A stretch of 42,805 bases of DNA. It comes from DASPSR01 sp035498715 (GTDB taxonomy: Bacteria > Nitrospirota > UBA9217). Of the stretch, positions 16,664 to 24,352 are shown one piece after another. The position numbers were made by a program, and so were the translations under genes. Under the pieces are notes generated by a model. The model ran no database searches. It saw only the letters and a list, made by a program, of their open reading frames with translations, and had not been told where the DNA came from. Position 1 is the stretch's first letter, and every line of letters begins with the position of its first letter. The stretch lies in contig DATJZV010000077.1 of NCBI GenBank assembly GCA_035498715.1, positions 1-42,805 of the forward strand, written 5' to 3'.

Positions 16664-16888
16664 CTATTTCACCGTGAAGAGGATCATCGTCGCAACCACG
16701 AAGCCGAGGATCACCATGGTCTCGGGAATAGCGACAAGAATGACGATGGTACCGGTCAGCTCGGGTTTTTCCGCAAGCGATCCCGCACCTGCTGACCCGA
16801 TTCTCCCCTGCGCCCAGGCCGTAGCCATCGCGGTAAGACCGATTGCCAGAGCCGCACTGAATGCAATAAGTACCTTTTCGTAATTCAT
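16664..16888 (-). CDS. ntpK: V/A-type ATPase subunit K (c-ring)
   Basis: The membrane rotor subunit: 74 residues, a single helical hairpin like F-type c, not the doubled 16-kDa form of Enterococcus NtpK. Helix 1 is about residues 5-27, helix 2 about 46-71. The ion-binding carboxylate is E56 in VAIPETMVIL. Q27 in helix 1 and T57 beside the glutamate match the positions of Na+ ligands in Na+-coupled c-rings (Ilyobacter Q32, E65, S66), so Na+ binding is possible. It is preceded by the strongest Shine-Dalgarno of the operon (AAGGAGG), fitting the need for many copies per complex. Confidence 0.95.
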   Translation of the reverse strand: MNYEKVLIAFSAALAIGLTAMATAWAQGRIGSAGAGSLAEKPELTGTIVILVAIPETMVILGFVVATMILFTVK

Positions 16889-17016
16889 GGCAATTCCTCC
16901 TTTTTATATTTTATATGTTCGCACCATATCTGCTGCGCAACTTCACTGCCCATGACAACTGTCCGTCCCCTGACAGGCGGCGATCTGCGGCCGGCCGCAT
17001 TCCCCCCCTCCTCCGT
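16889..17016 (-). promoter_or_regulatory. ntpI-ntpK intercistronic region: hairpins and AT-rich translation enhancer-like leader
   Basis: This 128-nt gap is unusual in an operon of overlapping genes. Read on the minus strand it holds GGAGGAGGGGGGG just after the ntpI stop, a 14-bp perfect palindrome (16999-16986, centred GGCCGGCC), a second small stem (CTGTC/GACAG), then an AT-rich run and AAGGAGG before ntpK. E. coli atpE has a comparable AU-rich enhancer that raises c-subunit synthesis. Tiny frames in the gap (for example a 22-codon one ending in ATGA at the ntpK start) may be chance. Confidence 0.5.
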
Positions 17017-18909
17017 TTAGGGTCCACCGTTCATTTTTTTAAGCGGCTCGAACTTTCTCCCCCCGTGCTCGATGAACTTGCTGAAGAACTCGACGTAATG
17101 GAGACGGAGCGAGTGTATGGTCGGGGAAAAGACCCCGAGGACGATATTGAGCAGATGGAGCAGTCCCGCGACCACAAGGCCGGTCACGATATCTCCTGTC
17201 GCACCGCCAAGGCGGTTTGCAACAAAGGCAAGCAGCACAGAGGTGAGCCCGATTGCCATGATCCTGACATAGGAGATTATGTTGCCAATGGTCTTCAGGA
17301 GCTCGAGAGGGGCCAGCAGACCCCCGGTGAAGAACAGGATCGGCGTAAGGAAAAGGATCAGGATGACGATCGGCCGTGCGAGCACTGCCGGGAATAGGCC
17401 GATGAACGAGGCGAGAATGGCGATCATGGCGATAATGATGATGATGCTGAGGATCTTGTATGTAGCTTCCTTCTTCTCATGTTTCCTGAAGCCCGTTATG
17501 GCGCCGAGAAGCAATCCCAGGAGGATATGGGCGATGCCCACGGTGAGCGCGAAATAGAGCATAGGGATGACGGCCTCGCGTCGTTCGATGCAGATAGGCT
17601 TGAGATGAAAAAGCCGCTCAGGAAGGTCTCCGAAGAACTCGCCGAAGAGGACACCGAAAAAAATCGAATAGAGCGAGGCTATCAACAGGATCTTGGCCCC
17701 CTGCCAGACCATACTTGACCGTCTGAACTTCCTCATCAGAACGTAGGAACATATGCCGAGGAACAGACCGTATCCGGCATCCCCGAGTATCATGCCGAAG
17801 AAGATGGGGAAGAATATTCCGATGAACGGTGTCGGGTCGTATGATGTGTACGCCGGCAGCGGCAGGAGGCTGGTGAAGAGCTCAAAGGGCTTGAAGTAGG
17901 GAGGGTTCTTCAGAATGATCGGAACCCGTTCAAGGTCCTCCTCATGCATTTCCTTCTCCTCCAGGATCACGTCGCCTTTGAACGATTCGACTAGTTTATT
18001 CCTTAGCTTACCCACATCCTGGGAAGACAGCCAGCCGTTGATAAAAAAGCACAATCGCGTCTCGAACGTAGCGGTTGTCGCCGCGAGCAGCGACAACTGG
18101 TCGTTGATCCACTCCTTCACGGCCTGGTAGATCGGGATCCACCGTTGAGCAAACCGTGTTTGCTGGGTATTGATCCACTCCAACTCCGCGGATACCTCTA
18201 CAATCCGTTTCTTGACGTAGACAACCTTCTCGGAGAACGAGAGGCCGCTGAAGGATGGCGGGAAGGCAAGCTCCGGAACGTGTTCGTCACTCAGTGATTT
18301 CTTAACCTTATCGGCAAGGTCCTTTTCTACGGTTATGAGCCCCACGAGCGTTCCATCCTCCGCAATCTCGGTCATGAGTTCAAATTTCCAGTCGGTGATC
18401 CGGGAGATGGCCTCCCGCAAATGCTCGACCATTTCAGGCTCCCGTATGGTAAGCCCGATGAATTCGAGGTCCGGAGTCTCGCGCGTGCTTTCAACGAGCG
18501 AAGCGAGCGTGCCGAGGAAGATGGCATACCGGTCAAGTTCGGTCCGCTCCTTCCGGAGTGCCTCTCGCCGTTCGAACAGTTCTCTGGCGTTAGCGATATG
18601 CCGTTCCAGAGTTTTTGCTATGGTATCTATGATCGACCGGGGTTCGAGATAGCTTTTCCGCACCGGCTGCTTCAGAAGATAGGAGAAAAGCTCATCGATA
18701 TTCTGGAGAAGATTCTCGAGGAAAAGCCGTTCGGCCAACTCTTTTTGGTCGGGCATGAAGGACCGTATGTCATGCTCACGTCCCTCCTCGATAAATCCTA
18801 CCGTGGCTGGCTCGATCTGGAATATACCTAGTTCGCGGAGCAGGGAAAGCACATCCTGGAGCAGACCTTTCGCCCCTACAATCTCGACCTTTGACATCCT
18901 CACTATCAT
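17017..18909 (-). CDS. ntpI: V/A-type ATPase subunit I (membrane stator a)
   Basis: The ion-channel half of the motor; 630 residues. The N-terminal ~330 residues are soluble coiled coil and the alpha/beta lobes that bind the peripheral stalks. The C-terminal half carries about seven to eight membrane helices, including FIGIFFPIFFGMILGDAGYG, FGVLFGEFFGD, and helices containing the conserved Arg segment near SYVRIMAIGL that works against the c-ring glutamate. I start at ATG 18909 (MIVRMSKVEIVG), which matches the family; an upstream in-frame start at 18951 lies inside the preceding gene. No defect is seen. Confidence 0.95.
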   Translation of the reverse strand: MIVRMSKVEIVGAKGLLQDVLSLLRELGIFQIEPATVGFIEEGREHDIRSFMPDQKELAERLFLENLLQNIDELFSYLLKQPVRKSYLEPRSIIDTIAKTLERHIANARELFERREALRKERTELDRYAIFLGTLASLVESTRETPDLEFIGLTIREPEMVEHLREAISRITDWKFELMTEIAEDGTLVGLITVEKDLADKVKKSLSDEHVPELAFPPSFSGLSFSEKVVYVKKRIVEVSAELEWINTQQTRFAQRWIPIYQAVKEWINDQLSLLAATTATFETRLCFFINGWLSSQDVGKLRNKLVESFKGDVILEEKEMHEEDLERVPIILKNPPYFKPFELFTSLLPLPAYTSYDPTPFIGIFFPIFFGMILGDAGYGLFLGICSYVLMRKFRRSSMVWQGAKILLIASLYSIFFGVLFGEFFGDLPERLFHLKPICIERREAVIPMLYFALTVGIAHILLGLLLGAITGFRKHEKKEATYKILSIIIIIAMIAILASFIGLFPAVLARPIVILILFLTPILFFTGGLLAPLELLKTIGNIISYVRIMAIGLTSVLLAFVANRLGGATGDIVTGLVVAGLLHLLNIVLGVFSPTIHSLRLHYVEFFSKFIEHGGRKFEPLKKMNGGP

Positions 18910-18913
18910 GGTA

Positions 18914-19228
18914 TTAACCCGGCAGGATTCTGGTGATTTGTTTCCCGACAATATCCACTAAAGCCTGATCATTTAGCTTTGCAAGACGTTGGGCCCTGGC
19001 TTCGGTCTGTTTCACGATTTCCACAGCTTTCAGCTCAGCTTCTTTCTTCGCAACTTCGATGGATTTATTCAGAGATTCCTTGATGTTCTTCTCTTCCCGC
19101 ACCAGTTCTTCCTCAGTTTCCTTCTTCACCTTCTCGAGCCAGTCATGGGATTTCTCCTTCTCGACATCAAGACCCTTCTGAATCTCTTTCTCAACGTCTA
19201 TCACTTCGCTCAGGATGTCCTTTTGCAT
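18914..19228 (-). CDS. ntpF: V/A-type ATPase peripheral-stalk subunit (H/G type)
   Basis: First gene of the ATPase operon: 104 residues, almost wholly charged coiled coil (about 5-95), with the pattern EVIDVEKEIQKGLDVEKEKS and AELKAVEIVKQTEARAQ. It pairs with subunit E to form the stator stalk. No Shine-Dalgarno is seen before the ATG at 19228; instead an extended -10 element ends 6 nt upstream, so its mRNA is probably leaderless. Stop at 18914, 4 nt before ntpI. Family membership rests on composition and operon position, both typical. Confidence 0.9.
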   Translation of the reverse strand: MQKDILSEVIDVEKEIQKGLDVEKEKSHDWLEKVKKETEEELVREEKNIKESLNKSIEVAKKEAELKAVEIVKQTEARAQRLAKLNDQALVDIVGKQITRILPG

Positions 19229-20069
19229 GGTTATATTTTAGCAAAAAATACATGCCCATAATATTGTTTTTTAAATTTTATATTTATTATTTCAAAATAG
19301 GAGCCCGCCAGTAGAGCAGAGGAGTGAAACGCATGGGAAAACAGAAAGGTTCGTGATGCCCTGGCGTCTATACCAAAACATTACAAGCAGTTACCCTAGG
19401 CCTGGCGTCAGCACTTAGCTTGCCCATTTGGGGAGGGAGAAACGTCTCTGTGAACCTGCGCCTCCGGTACGGCCGATGGAAAACTGTCTCCCGGGTCTCT
19501 CCAACAGCAAGAAAGCCTTAAACATTCTGTCCGAGCGCAGGAGCCGGCTCCTTCTGCTGACCATGGTCGACCTGAAGAATGCTGCTGAAACTGCCGACAC
19601 AATCGATAAACTGCTGAAAAAGCTCCTTTGAAGACCAAGGGGAACCGTAAATTCGATTACAGTGCTGGCAATGTCCTGCATGAAAAGATCACTGCCAAAC
19701 TTGGCATCAAAGGTTACTTCTCCTGTCCCCGTGCAGTATGGGGACAATGTCGCTGTCAGCATTCAGACGCTCTAATCCACCGGTACTTGCCAAAGAGTCC
19801 CGATTTCAGTAAAATTGACAACAAGCAATAAGTTCCAATCGAATCGCTAATCGACGACCACCCCGGAGATGTCTGTGGTCTAAAGCGCATCTTGAAATTG
19901 CTTGCCCGATCGTCGCACCTCGAGGTGGATCCGGAGTTTTGATCATTTTTCACGCACGGTTACGTCTACCATGGTGAATAGACAATGCTTTATTATACAT
20001 GACATACACCTTTTTTAAATCATTCTGAGAAAGTACAATGATAGCGCTATATCTCGCAGGAGGAGCAGC
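19229..20069. other. Gene-poor 841-nt region, possibly decayed coding DNA
   Basis: No intact gene is convincing. On the plus strand, 19428-19631 encodes a protein-like helical tail (SKKALNILSERRSRLLLL then DLKNAAETADTIDKLLKKLL). In another frame, 19628-19939 reads protein-like on both sides of a TAA at 19829-19831 (after it ESLIDDHPGDVCGLKRILK). The left 60-80 nt are very AT-rich and hold the ATPase promoter. I cannot name a parent gene. Confidence 0.3.
19235..19243 (-). promoter_or_regulatory. Extended -10 promoter of the V-ATPase operon, leaderless spacing
   Basis: Read on the minus strand: TGC TAAAAT (19243-19235), then 6 nt to the ATG at 19228. The TG before the hexamer is the extended -10 signature. 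No good -35 hexamer is seen 16-18 nt upstream; the upstream DNA is AT-rich. Confidence 0.5.
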
Positions 20070-20663
20070 ATGATACAATACAACGGAATAAATCACCTGG
20101 CGATGGCAACGGGAAACATGGACGAGACGATCAGATTCTGGAGAGACCTCCTCGGCATGCGGCTGGTGGCGGGACTTGGCCAGCCCGGATACCGCCATTA
20201 CTTTTTCGAGATATCCGTTAAGGATATGATAGCTTTCTTCGAGTGGCCGGGCGTCAAGCCAGTCGCTGAAAAGGAGCATGGCCGTCCGGTAAGCGGGCCC
20301 TTCGTTTTCGACCATGTGTCTTTCGGTGTAGAAACTGAAGACGATCTTTGGGACCTCAAGGACAAACTGGCAGCAGCCGACATATGGGTATCGGAAGTGA
20401 TCGATCACGGATTCATTCATTCTATATATGCCTTTGATCCTAACGGCATTCCCGTCGAGTTCAGCCATAATGTCGAAGGAATCGATGTGCGTAATAATCC
20501 GGTGATGGAGGACCGGGTTCCGACGGCCACAGCTCGCGAAGGGACAGAGCCCCGTCCGGGAGTATGGCCGGTGGTTAGCAGGCCCACACCCAGGAATGAA
20601 TGGATCGTTTACCCCGGCGCAGGAAGCGAACTTTTTCACGGAAAAAAGAAAACATCGTTCTAG
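20070..20663 (+). CDS. VOC-family (glyoxalase/dioxygenase fold) protein
   Basis: A 197-residue metal-dependent enzyme of the vicinal oxygen chelate superfamily; substrate unknown. One pair of beta-alpha-beta-beta-beta modules is seen in residues 1-135: NHLAMATGNMDETIRFWRDL with H9 as a likely metal ligand, FDHVSFGV with the second His, and the C-terminal module ending PVEFSH with the metal-binding Glu. The last ~60 residues are polar, proline-rich and not part of the fold. AGGAGG lies 6 nt before the ATG. It is transcribed toward the regulator at 20720 and is probably monocistronic. Glyoxalase I, dioxygenase or a resistance protein are all possible. Confidence 0.88.
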   Translation: MIQYNGINHLAMATGNMDETIRFWRDLLGMRLVAGLGQPGYRHYFFEISVKDMIAFFEWPGVKPVAEKEHGRPVSGPFVFDHVSFGVETEDDLWDLKDKLAAADIWVSEVIDHGFIHSIYAFDPNGIPVEFSHNVEGIDVRNNPVMEDRVPTATAREGTEPRPGVWPVVSRPTPRNEWIVYPGAGSELFHGKKKTSF

Positions 20664-20719
20664 TGTTATACACTCTTCCGCGTATTGCGGAGACTGCACC
20701 TGAATAGTTGCCGCTTGTG

Positions 20720-21049
20720 TTAGCGCTCGCCAATTGAGAAGGACGCCTCTTGAATAGACTCTCCCCTGCAGAGTGGGCACCTGCCCGGTTTCCTGAGCCG
20801 CTCCCGCTTCGAAAATATAAATCCGCATTTCCTGCACTGCGCAGGTGTGATGATGAGATGTCTGACAGATCTGCTGGTCGTCTTCCTGATGTGCTCAAGA
20901 TGGTCGTACACCTCCCGCTCTGAAATCCTGACTTCTCTGGAGATCTCTCCGGCAGAGCGCGGCCCCTGTTCAAGCACCGACAATATTTCATGCCGCATCG
21001 TGTGACGCATGCTGACGGGGATAGCGGGTTCTTTTGGTCCCTTTTTCAT
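20720..21049 (-). CDS. Transcriptional regulator: HTH plus zinc ribbon
   Basis: A 109-residue likely DNA-binding protein. Residues about 15-65 form an ArsR/MarR-like winged helix (RHEILSVLEQGPRSAGEIS then REVYDHLEHIRK); residues 70-96 form a zinc ribbon (CRKCGFIF ... CPLC). This HTH-plus-ribbon layout is a known class of predicted regulators in archaea and anaerobic bacteria. It is divergent from the cytochrome operon with back-to-back promoters between them, so it is the obvious candidate to control that operon and itself. AGAGGTC precedes the ATG. Ligand unknown; a redox or metal signal is a guess. Confidence 0.82.
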   Translation of the reverse strand: MKKGPKEPAIPVSMRHTMRHEILSVLEQGPRSAGEISREVRISEREVYDHLEHIRKTTSRSVRHLIITPAQCRKCGFIFSKRERLRKPGRCPLCRGESIQEASFSIGER

Positions 21050-21140
21050 GGGCGACCTCTATACTTTTTTATTGAATTCCGGCGGCGCGTCTCTTCCTAA
21101 AATCTTAAACATATCACGTGCAACATACTATCATTTTATC

Positions 21141-21169
21141 ATTATAAAAAGATTGTAAAAAAATTGAAA
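21141..21169 (-). promoter_or_regulatory. Promoter of the HTH/zinc-ribbon regulator
   Basis: Read on the minus strand: TTTCAA (21169-21164), 17 nt, TATAAT (21146-21141). It gives an ~85-nt leader with a Shine-Dalgarno. A direct repeat ATCATT (21131-21142 area) overlaps the -10 and could be an operator. Confidence 0.5.
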
Positions 21170-21176
21170 CCGAAAC

Positions 21177-21204
21177 TTGACAAGGATTAATTCTCTGCTA
21201 TATT
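21177..21204 (+). promoter_or_regulatory. Promoter of the cytochrome operon, leaderless spacing
   Basis: TTGACA (21177-21182), 16 nt, TATATT (21199-21204), then 6 nt to the ATG at 21211. There is no Shine-Dalgarno. CTTGACAAG around the -35 is nearly palindromic. Confidence 0.75.
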
Positions 21205-21210
21205 AGATGC

Positions 21211-22179
21211 ATGATTCGTGCCCTCCTGCTTGTTCTCACCATAAGCCTTATGATAACAACTGCAGCAGTTGCCAAGGAAGACTGCTTGTCCTGTCATGGA
21301 CAGAAAGGCATGCCGGGGCACATTGACAAAGCTGCCTTCGAACAGTCCGTGCACGGCAGATTTGACTGCACAAAATGTCATGTGGACGTCTCCGAAGCCC
21401 CCCACGGTAAGGTCCTGAAAGTGAACTGCGGCAGCTGCCACTTCCTCGGCAGAGAAGGTGCTCCGAAGGAACAGGCCCAGGAATACAAACTGAGCGTCCA
21501 CGGCCGCGCTCAGGCGGCAGGAAATGCCGTAGCGCCGAGCTGCCAGACCTGCCACGGCTCTCATTACATCTACCGTGCGGGAGACAGCCGATCGAGCACG
21601 AGGAGAGAAAACATACCTTCGCTCTGTTCAAAATGTCATAGCAAAGAGTTCGCGGACTACAGCAAAAGCATCCATGGCAAAGAGTTTCTTCAAAACCAGA
21701 ATCCAGGCGTCCCCACCTGTTTTGACTGTCATATGGAACACCGTATCCCGAATGTCGGAGATGAACAGTGGAAGCTGTCGCTGATCACGCAGTGCGGCAA
21801 CTGCCACCCCGAGGAGATGAATACCTATCGGAAAACATACCACGGGAAAGTCACTCGGCTCGGTTATGCCAACATTGCCAAGTGCGCTGACTGCCACGGT
21901 TCGCATACCATCCTGCCTGTCGCAGATCCGGACTCCAGGCTCTCCCAGAAGAACATCCTCGCGACCTGCAGAAAATGTCATCCCAAGGCCACGGAAGGCT
22001 TTACCAAGTTCTACGCACACGCCGAGGAAAAAAACCGGGAGAAATATCCGATCATGTTCTATACTTATATTTTCATGACGATACTCCTTATTAGTGTGTT
22101 TGCCTTCTTCCTGACGCACACATTCCTTTGGGCTTACCGTTCTCTGAAAGAGCGGATGCAAAAAAAGGGAGGAGAATAA
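21211..22179 (+). CDS. Nine-haem c-type cytochrome with C-terminal membrane anchor
   Basis: A periplasmic electron carrier of 322 residues. A signal peptide (1-21, ending AVA) is followed by nine CxxCH haem-binding motifs: CLSCH (25-29), CTKCH, CGSCH, CQTCH, CSKCH, CFDCH, CGNCH, CADCH and CRKCH. Many extra HG/SxHG histidines can serve as distal ligands. One membrane helix (about 279-303) anchors it, with a basic cytosolic tail. The cytochrome b gene follows directly, as in quinol-cytochrome c modules. Geobacter CbcL fuses a nine-haem domain to a b-type domain; this pair could be a split version (inference). NrfH/NapC-like alternatives are less likely given the haem number and C-terminal anchor. 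Confidence 0.93.
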   Translation: MIRALLLVLTISLMITTAAVAKEDCLSCHGQKGMPGHIDKAAFEQSVHGRFDCTKCHVDVSEAPHGKVLKVNCGSCHFLGREGAPKEQAQEYKLSVHGRAQAAGNAVAPSCQTCHGSHYIYRAGDSRSSTRRENIPSLCSKCHSKEFADYSKSIHGKEFLQNQNPGVPTCFDCHMEHRIPNVGDEQWKLSLITQCGNCHPEEMNTYRKTYHGKVTRLGYANIAKCADCHGSHTILPVADPDSRLSQKNILATCRKCHPKATEGFTKFYAHAEEKNREKYPIMFYTYIFMTILLISVFAFFLTHTFLWAYRSLKERMQKKGGE

Positions 22180-22180
22180 C

Positions 22181-22996
22181 GTGGCCCAGTACAAACGGTT
22201 TAATGTCTATCACAGGATCCTCCACGTGGTCATGGCCGTAAGCTTCATCGGCCTTGTCACTTCGGGCATGCCGATCAAATATTCCCAAGCCCCCTGGGCC
22301 GTGTGGATGACGAAGTTCCTCGGGGGATACCAAGGGGCCGCGCTCATTCACCGGATCTGCGCGGTCTTCACCTTCGGCTACTTCATAGCCCATATCGGGT
22401 ACGTCCTGTATTATATCGGCATCGTTAAAAAGTTCCAGTTCAACGTGTTGGGGCCAGAATCGATGGTGCCCTGGATCAAGGATATCCAGGATATTATTAA
22501 CAACTTCAAGTGGTTTCTGGGAAAGGGACCGCGGCCGAATCACGATCAGTGGACTTACTGGGAAAAGTTCGATTACTGGGCCGTGTTCTGGGGTGTCGGC
22601 ATGATCGGCGTGTCCGGACTGTTCCTCTGGTTCCCGGCATTTTTCGGGAGGGTCTTCCCCGGATGGGCCTTTAACGTAGCAACTGTCATCCACAGTGATG
22701 AGGCTCTTCTGGCCGCGGGATTCATTTTTACCATTCACTACTTCAATACGCACATGAGGCCTGAAAAATTCCCCATGGACACGGTCATTTTTACCGGGAG
22801 GCTTTCGCTCCATGAGCTGCAGCATGAGCGACCGCTCGAGTATCAGCGGCTCGTAGCAGAAAATAGACTCGTAGAACAGGAGGCTGCGCCACAGGCAAGC
22901 TGGATGACGGACGCGGGTATTCTTTTCGGCTTTTCGATCGTATTGATAGGATTCTTTTTACTAATCCTGATCATACTGGGGCAGTTCGTTTATTAA
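22181..22996 (+). CDS. Membrane cytochrome b (b561/formate dehydrogenase gamma-like)
   Basis: A 271-residue inner-membrane di-haem protein that should exchange electrons between the quinone pool and the adjacent nine-haem cytochrome. About five helices: 14-32, 62-86, 125-150, 168-187 and 242-268. Histidines suited to haem b lie in NVYHRILH, LIHRICAV, IAHIGYV, VIHSDEA and TIHYFNTH. The start is GTG 22181 with GGAGGAG upstream, 1 nt after the cytochrome c gene. Which enzyme it serves is not shown; no dehydrogenase subunit is encoded nearby, which fits a stand-alone quinol:cytochrome module. Confidence 0.92.
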   Translation: MAQYKRFNVYHRILHVVMAVSFIGLVTSGMPIKYSQAPWAVWMTKFLGGYQGAALIHRICAVFTFGYFIAHIGYVLYYIGIVKKFQFNVLGPESMVPWIKDIQDIINNFKWFLGKGPRPNHDQWTYWEKFDYWAVFWGVGMIGVSGLFLWFPAFFGRVFPGWAFNVATVIHSDEALLAAGFIFTIHYFNTHMRPEKFPMDTVIFTGRLSLHELQHERPLEYQRLVAENRLVEQEAAPQASWMTDAGILFGFSIVLIGFFLLILIILGQFVY

Positions 22997-22998
22997 CC

Positions 22999-23706
22999 AT
23001 GTCTTTAGAACAGCGAGACCTATTCATAAAACATATTTTCTCGACGGTAGCCCCTCATGTTGACCTCCTGAGCAGCGGATTCAGTCTGGGCTTTGATCAC
23101 TTCTGGCGGAAGAAAGCAGTTGCCCTTTCAGGCATCCAGGAGGGCGAACGGGTGCTGGACGTCTGCACGGGCACTGGAGAACTGGCCGTCCTGCTTGCAC
23201 AAAAAGTCGGACCCCGCGGTACGGTCACCGGAGCAGACTTCTGCGAGGAGATGCTTGAACGGGCCCGGAAGAAGACCAGCCTGCACTATTCAAACCTCTC
23301 GTACATTTTATCGAATGCAAAAAAACTGCCTTTCCCCGACAATACCTTCGATGCCGTCACCGTCGCCTTCGGCATGAGGAATATTCCGGATACCATTCCC
23401 GCTTTGCAGGAGATCAAGAGGGTCCTGAAACCCGGCGGGAAATTCATCTGTCTCGAGCTCACGAAACCGCACGTCAGGTGGTTCCAGTCCCTCTACCAGT
23501 GGTATGTCTTCAGGATCATGCCTTTCATCGCTGAGATCGTCGTAAAAACGGCAGCGCCCTATCTTTACCTGCCCCGGTCCATAAACGCCTTCTACCCTCC
23601 GGATGAATTCAGGCGTATCATCACCGGATGCGGTTATTCACGGGTGACAATAGACTCCCTGACCATGGGCGTCGCAACGATATACCGGGCGGTAAAAAAT
23701 GGATAA
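22999..23706 (+). CDS. ubiE: UbiE/MenG-like quinone methyltransferase (divergent N-terminus)
   Basis: A 235-residue SAM-dependent C-methyltransferase; the family makes menaquinone from demethylmenaquinone. Seen: SAM motif I LDVCTGTGELA, the acidic GADFCEEML, NAKKLPFPDNTFDAV, the UbiE hallmark VAFGMRNIPD and VLKPGGKFICLE. The usual N-terminal pattern A-x2-YD-x2-N-x2-LS-x-G is altered to APHVDLLSSGFSLG, losing the Tyr and Asn. It starts 2 nt after cytochrome b and its end overlaps the next gene by 8 nt. It may be the cell's ordinary MenG or a paralogue acting on a special quinone; the partners favour the second, without proof. Confidence 0.88.
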   Translation: MSLEQRDLFIKHIFSTVAPHVDLLSSGFSLGFDHFWRKKAVALSGIQEGERVLDVCTGTGELAVLLAQKVGPRGTVTGADFCEEMLERARKKTSLHYSNLSYILSNAKKLPFPDNTFDAVTVAFGMRNIPDTIPALQEIKRVLKPGGKFICLELTKPHVRWFQSLYQWYVFRIMPFIAEIVVKTAAPYLYLPRSINAFYPPDEFRRIITGCGYSRVTIDSLTMGVATIYRAVKNG

Positions 23707-24352
23707 GGTCACCGTCCTGTGCGACAAAGACAGGGATATGATGTATGAATTCTCCCGACGGAGCCTTGACCGTGTCAGCGGACACTCTCTGTTGTTGAAC
23801 TCCCTTCCATTCTTTTCTACCTACATGGATTCTAATGTGAAAAAAGAGGTGGAGAAAGACCGGCTCATCATCGAGGAGGCGGCGGAAGCATACAAAGCAG
23901 GGAGGCCCGTCTGCGACCTGGATCTGGAAGACATTTTTGAGAAAACAAAAAAGGTAGACAAGACATTTCTTGAGAACCTCCTGATTCCTTCCTTCTCGCT
24001 CTCGGTGCGATACAGCGATTTTGCCGATATCCGGATACAGAGGATCTGGCGCATATCGAGAACCGTTTATACCCTGCTGACAAACTGGCGAGATACGGCA
24101 TCCTTCACCGATGCCGCGCGAAATGCCTATACGGGAAAGGAGTTTAAGGAGATCCTTGCGGAAATACTCCACCTCTACAATCAAGAGACGAGGATGCTGA
24201 GCAAGTCCATCAGGCTTTTTTCGCCGTTCAACAAGGCTGTGAATACCTACGTCGAAACCCTCTTCCAGGCCATGGAGGAAACAACGGAAGACATGGCGGA
24301 TATCTACGCAAAAAAAATATTCGGAGATAAAATCGTGTATGCCGGTAACTGA
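23699..24352 (+). CDS. Unrecognised helical protein between UbiE and radical SAM genes
   Basis: A 217-residue soluble protein, rich in charged helices, with no signal peptide or membrane segment. I recognise no family or catalytic motif. Helices are likely at about 45-75 (KKEVEKDRLIIEEAAEAY), 110-130 and 145-205. Its ATG lies inside the last codons of ubiE (ATGGATAA) and its end overlaps the radical SAM start by 14 nt, so three genes are translationally coupled and probably work in one pathway. It might be a scaffold or partner for the radical SAM enzyme. Confidence 0.8.
   Translation: MDKVTVLCDKDRDMMYEFSRRSLDRVSGHSLLLNSLPFFSTYMDSNVKKEVEKDRLIIEEAAEAYKAGRPVCDLDLEDIFEKTKKVDKTFLENLLIPSFSLSVRYSDFADIRIQRIWRISRTVYTLLTNWRDTASFTDAARNAYTGKEFKEILAEILHLYNQETRMLSKSIRLFSPFNKAVNTYVETLFQAMEETTEDMADIYAKKIFGDKIVYAGN

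Noticed and set aside
19950..20837. Minus-strand open frame (295 codons) opposite the VOC gene.
   Set aside because: It spans the VOC gene and part of the regulator; the VOC gene has a strong Shine-Dalgarno and conserved metal ligands.
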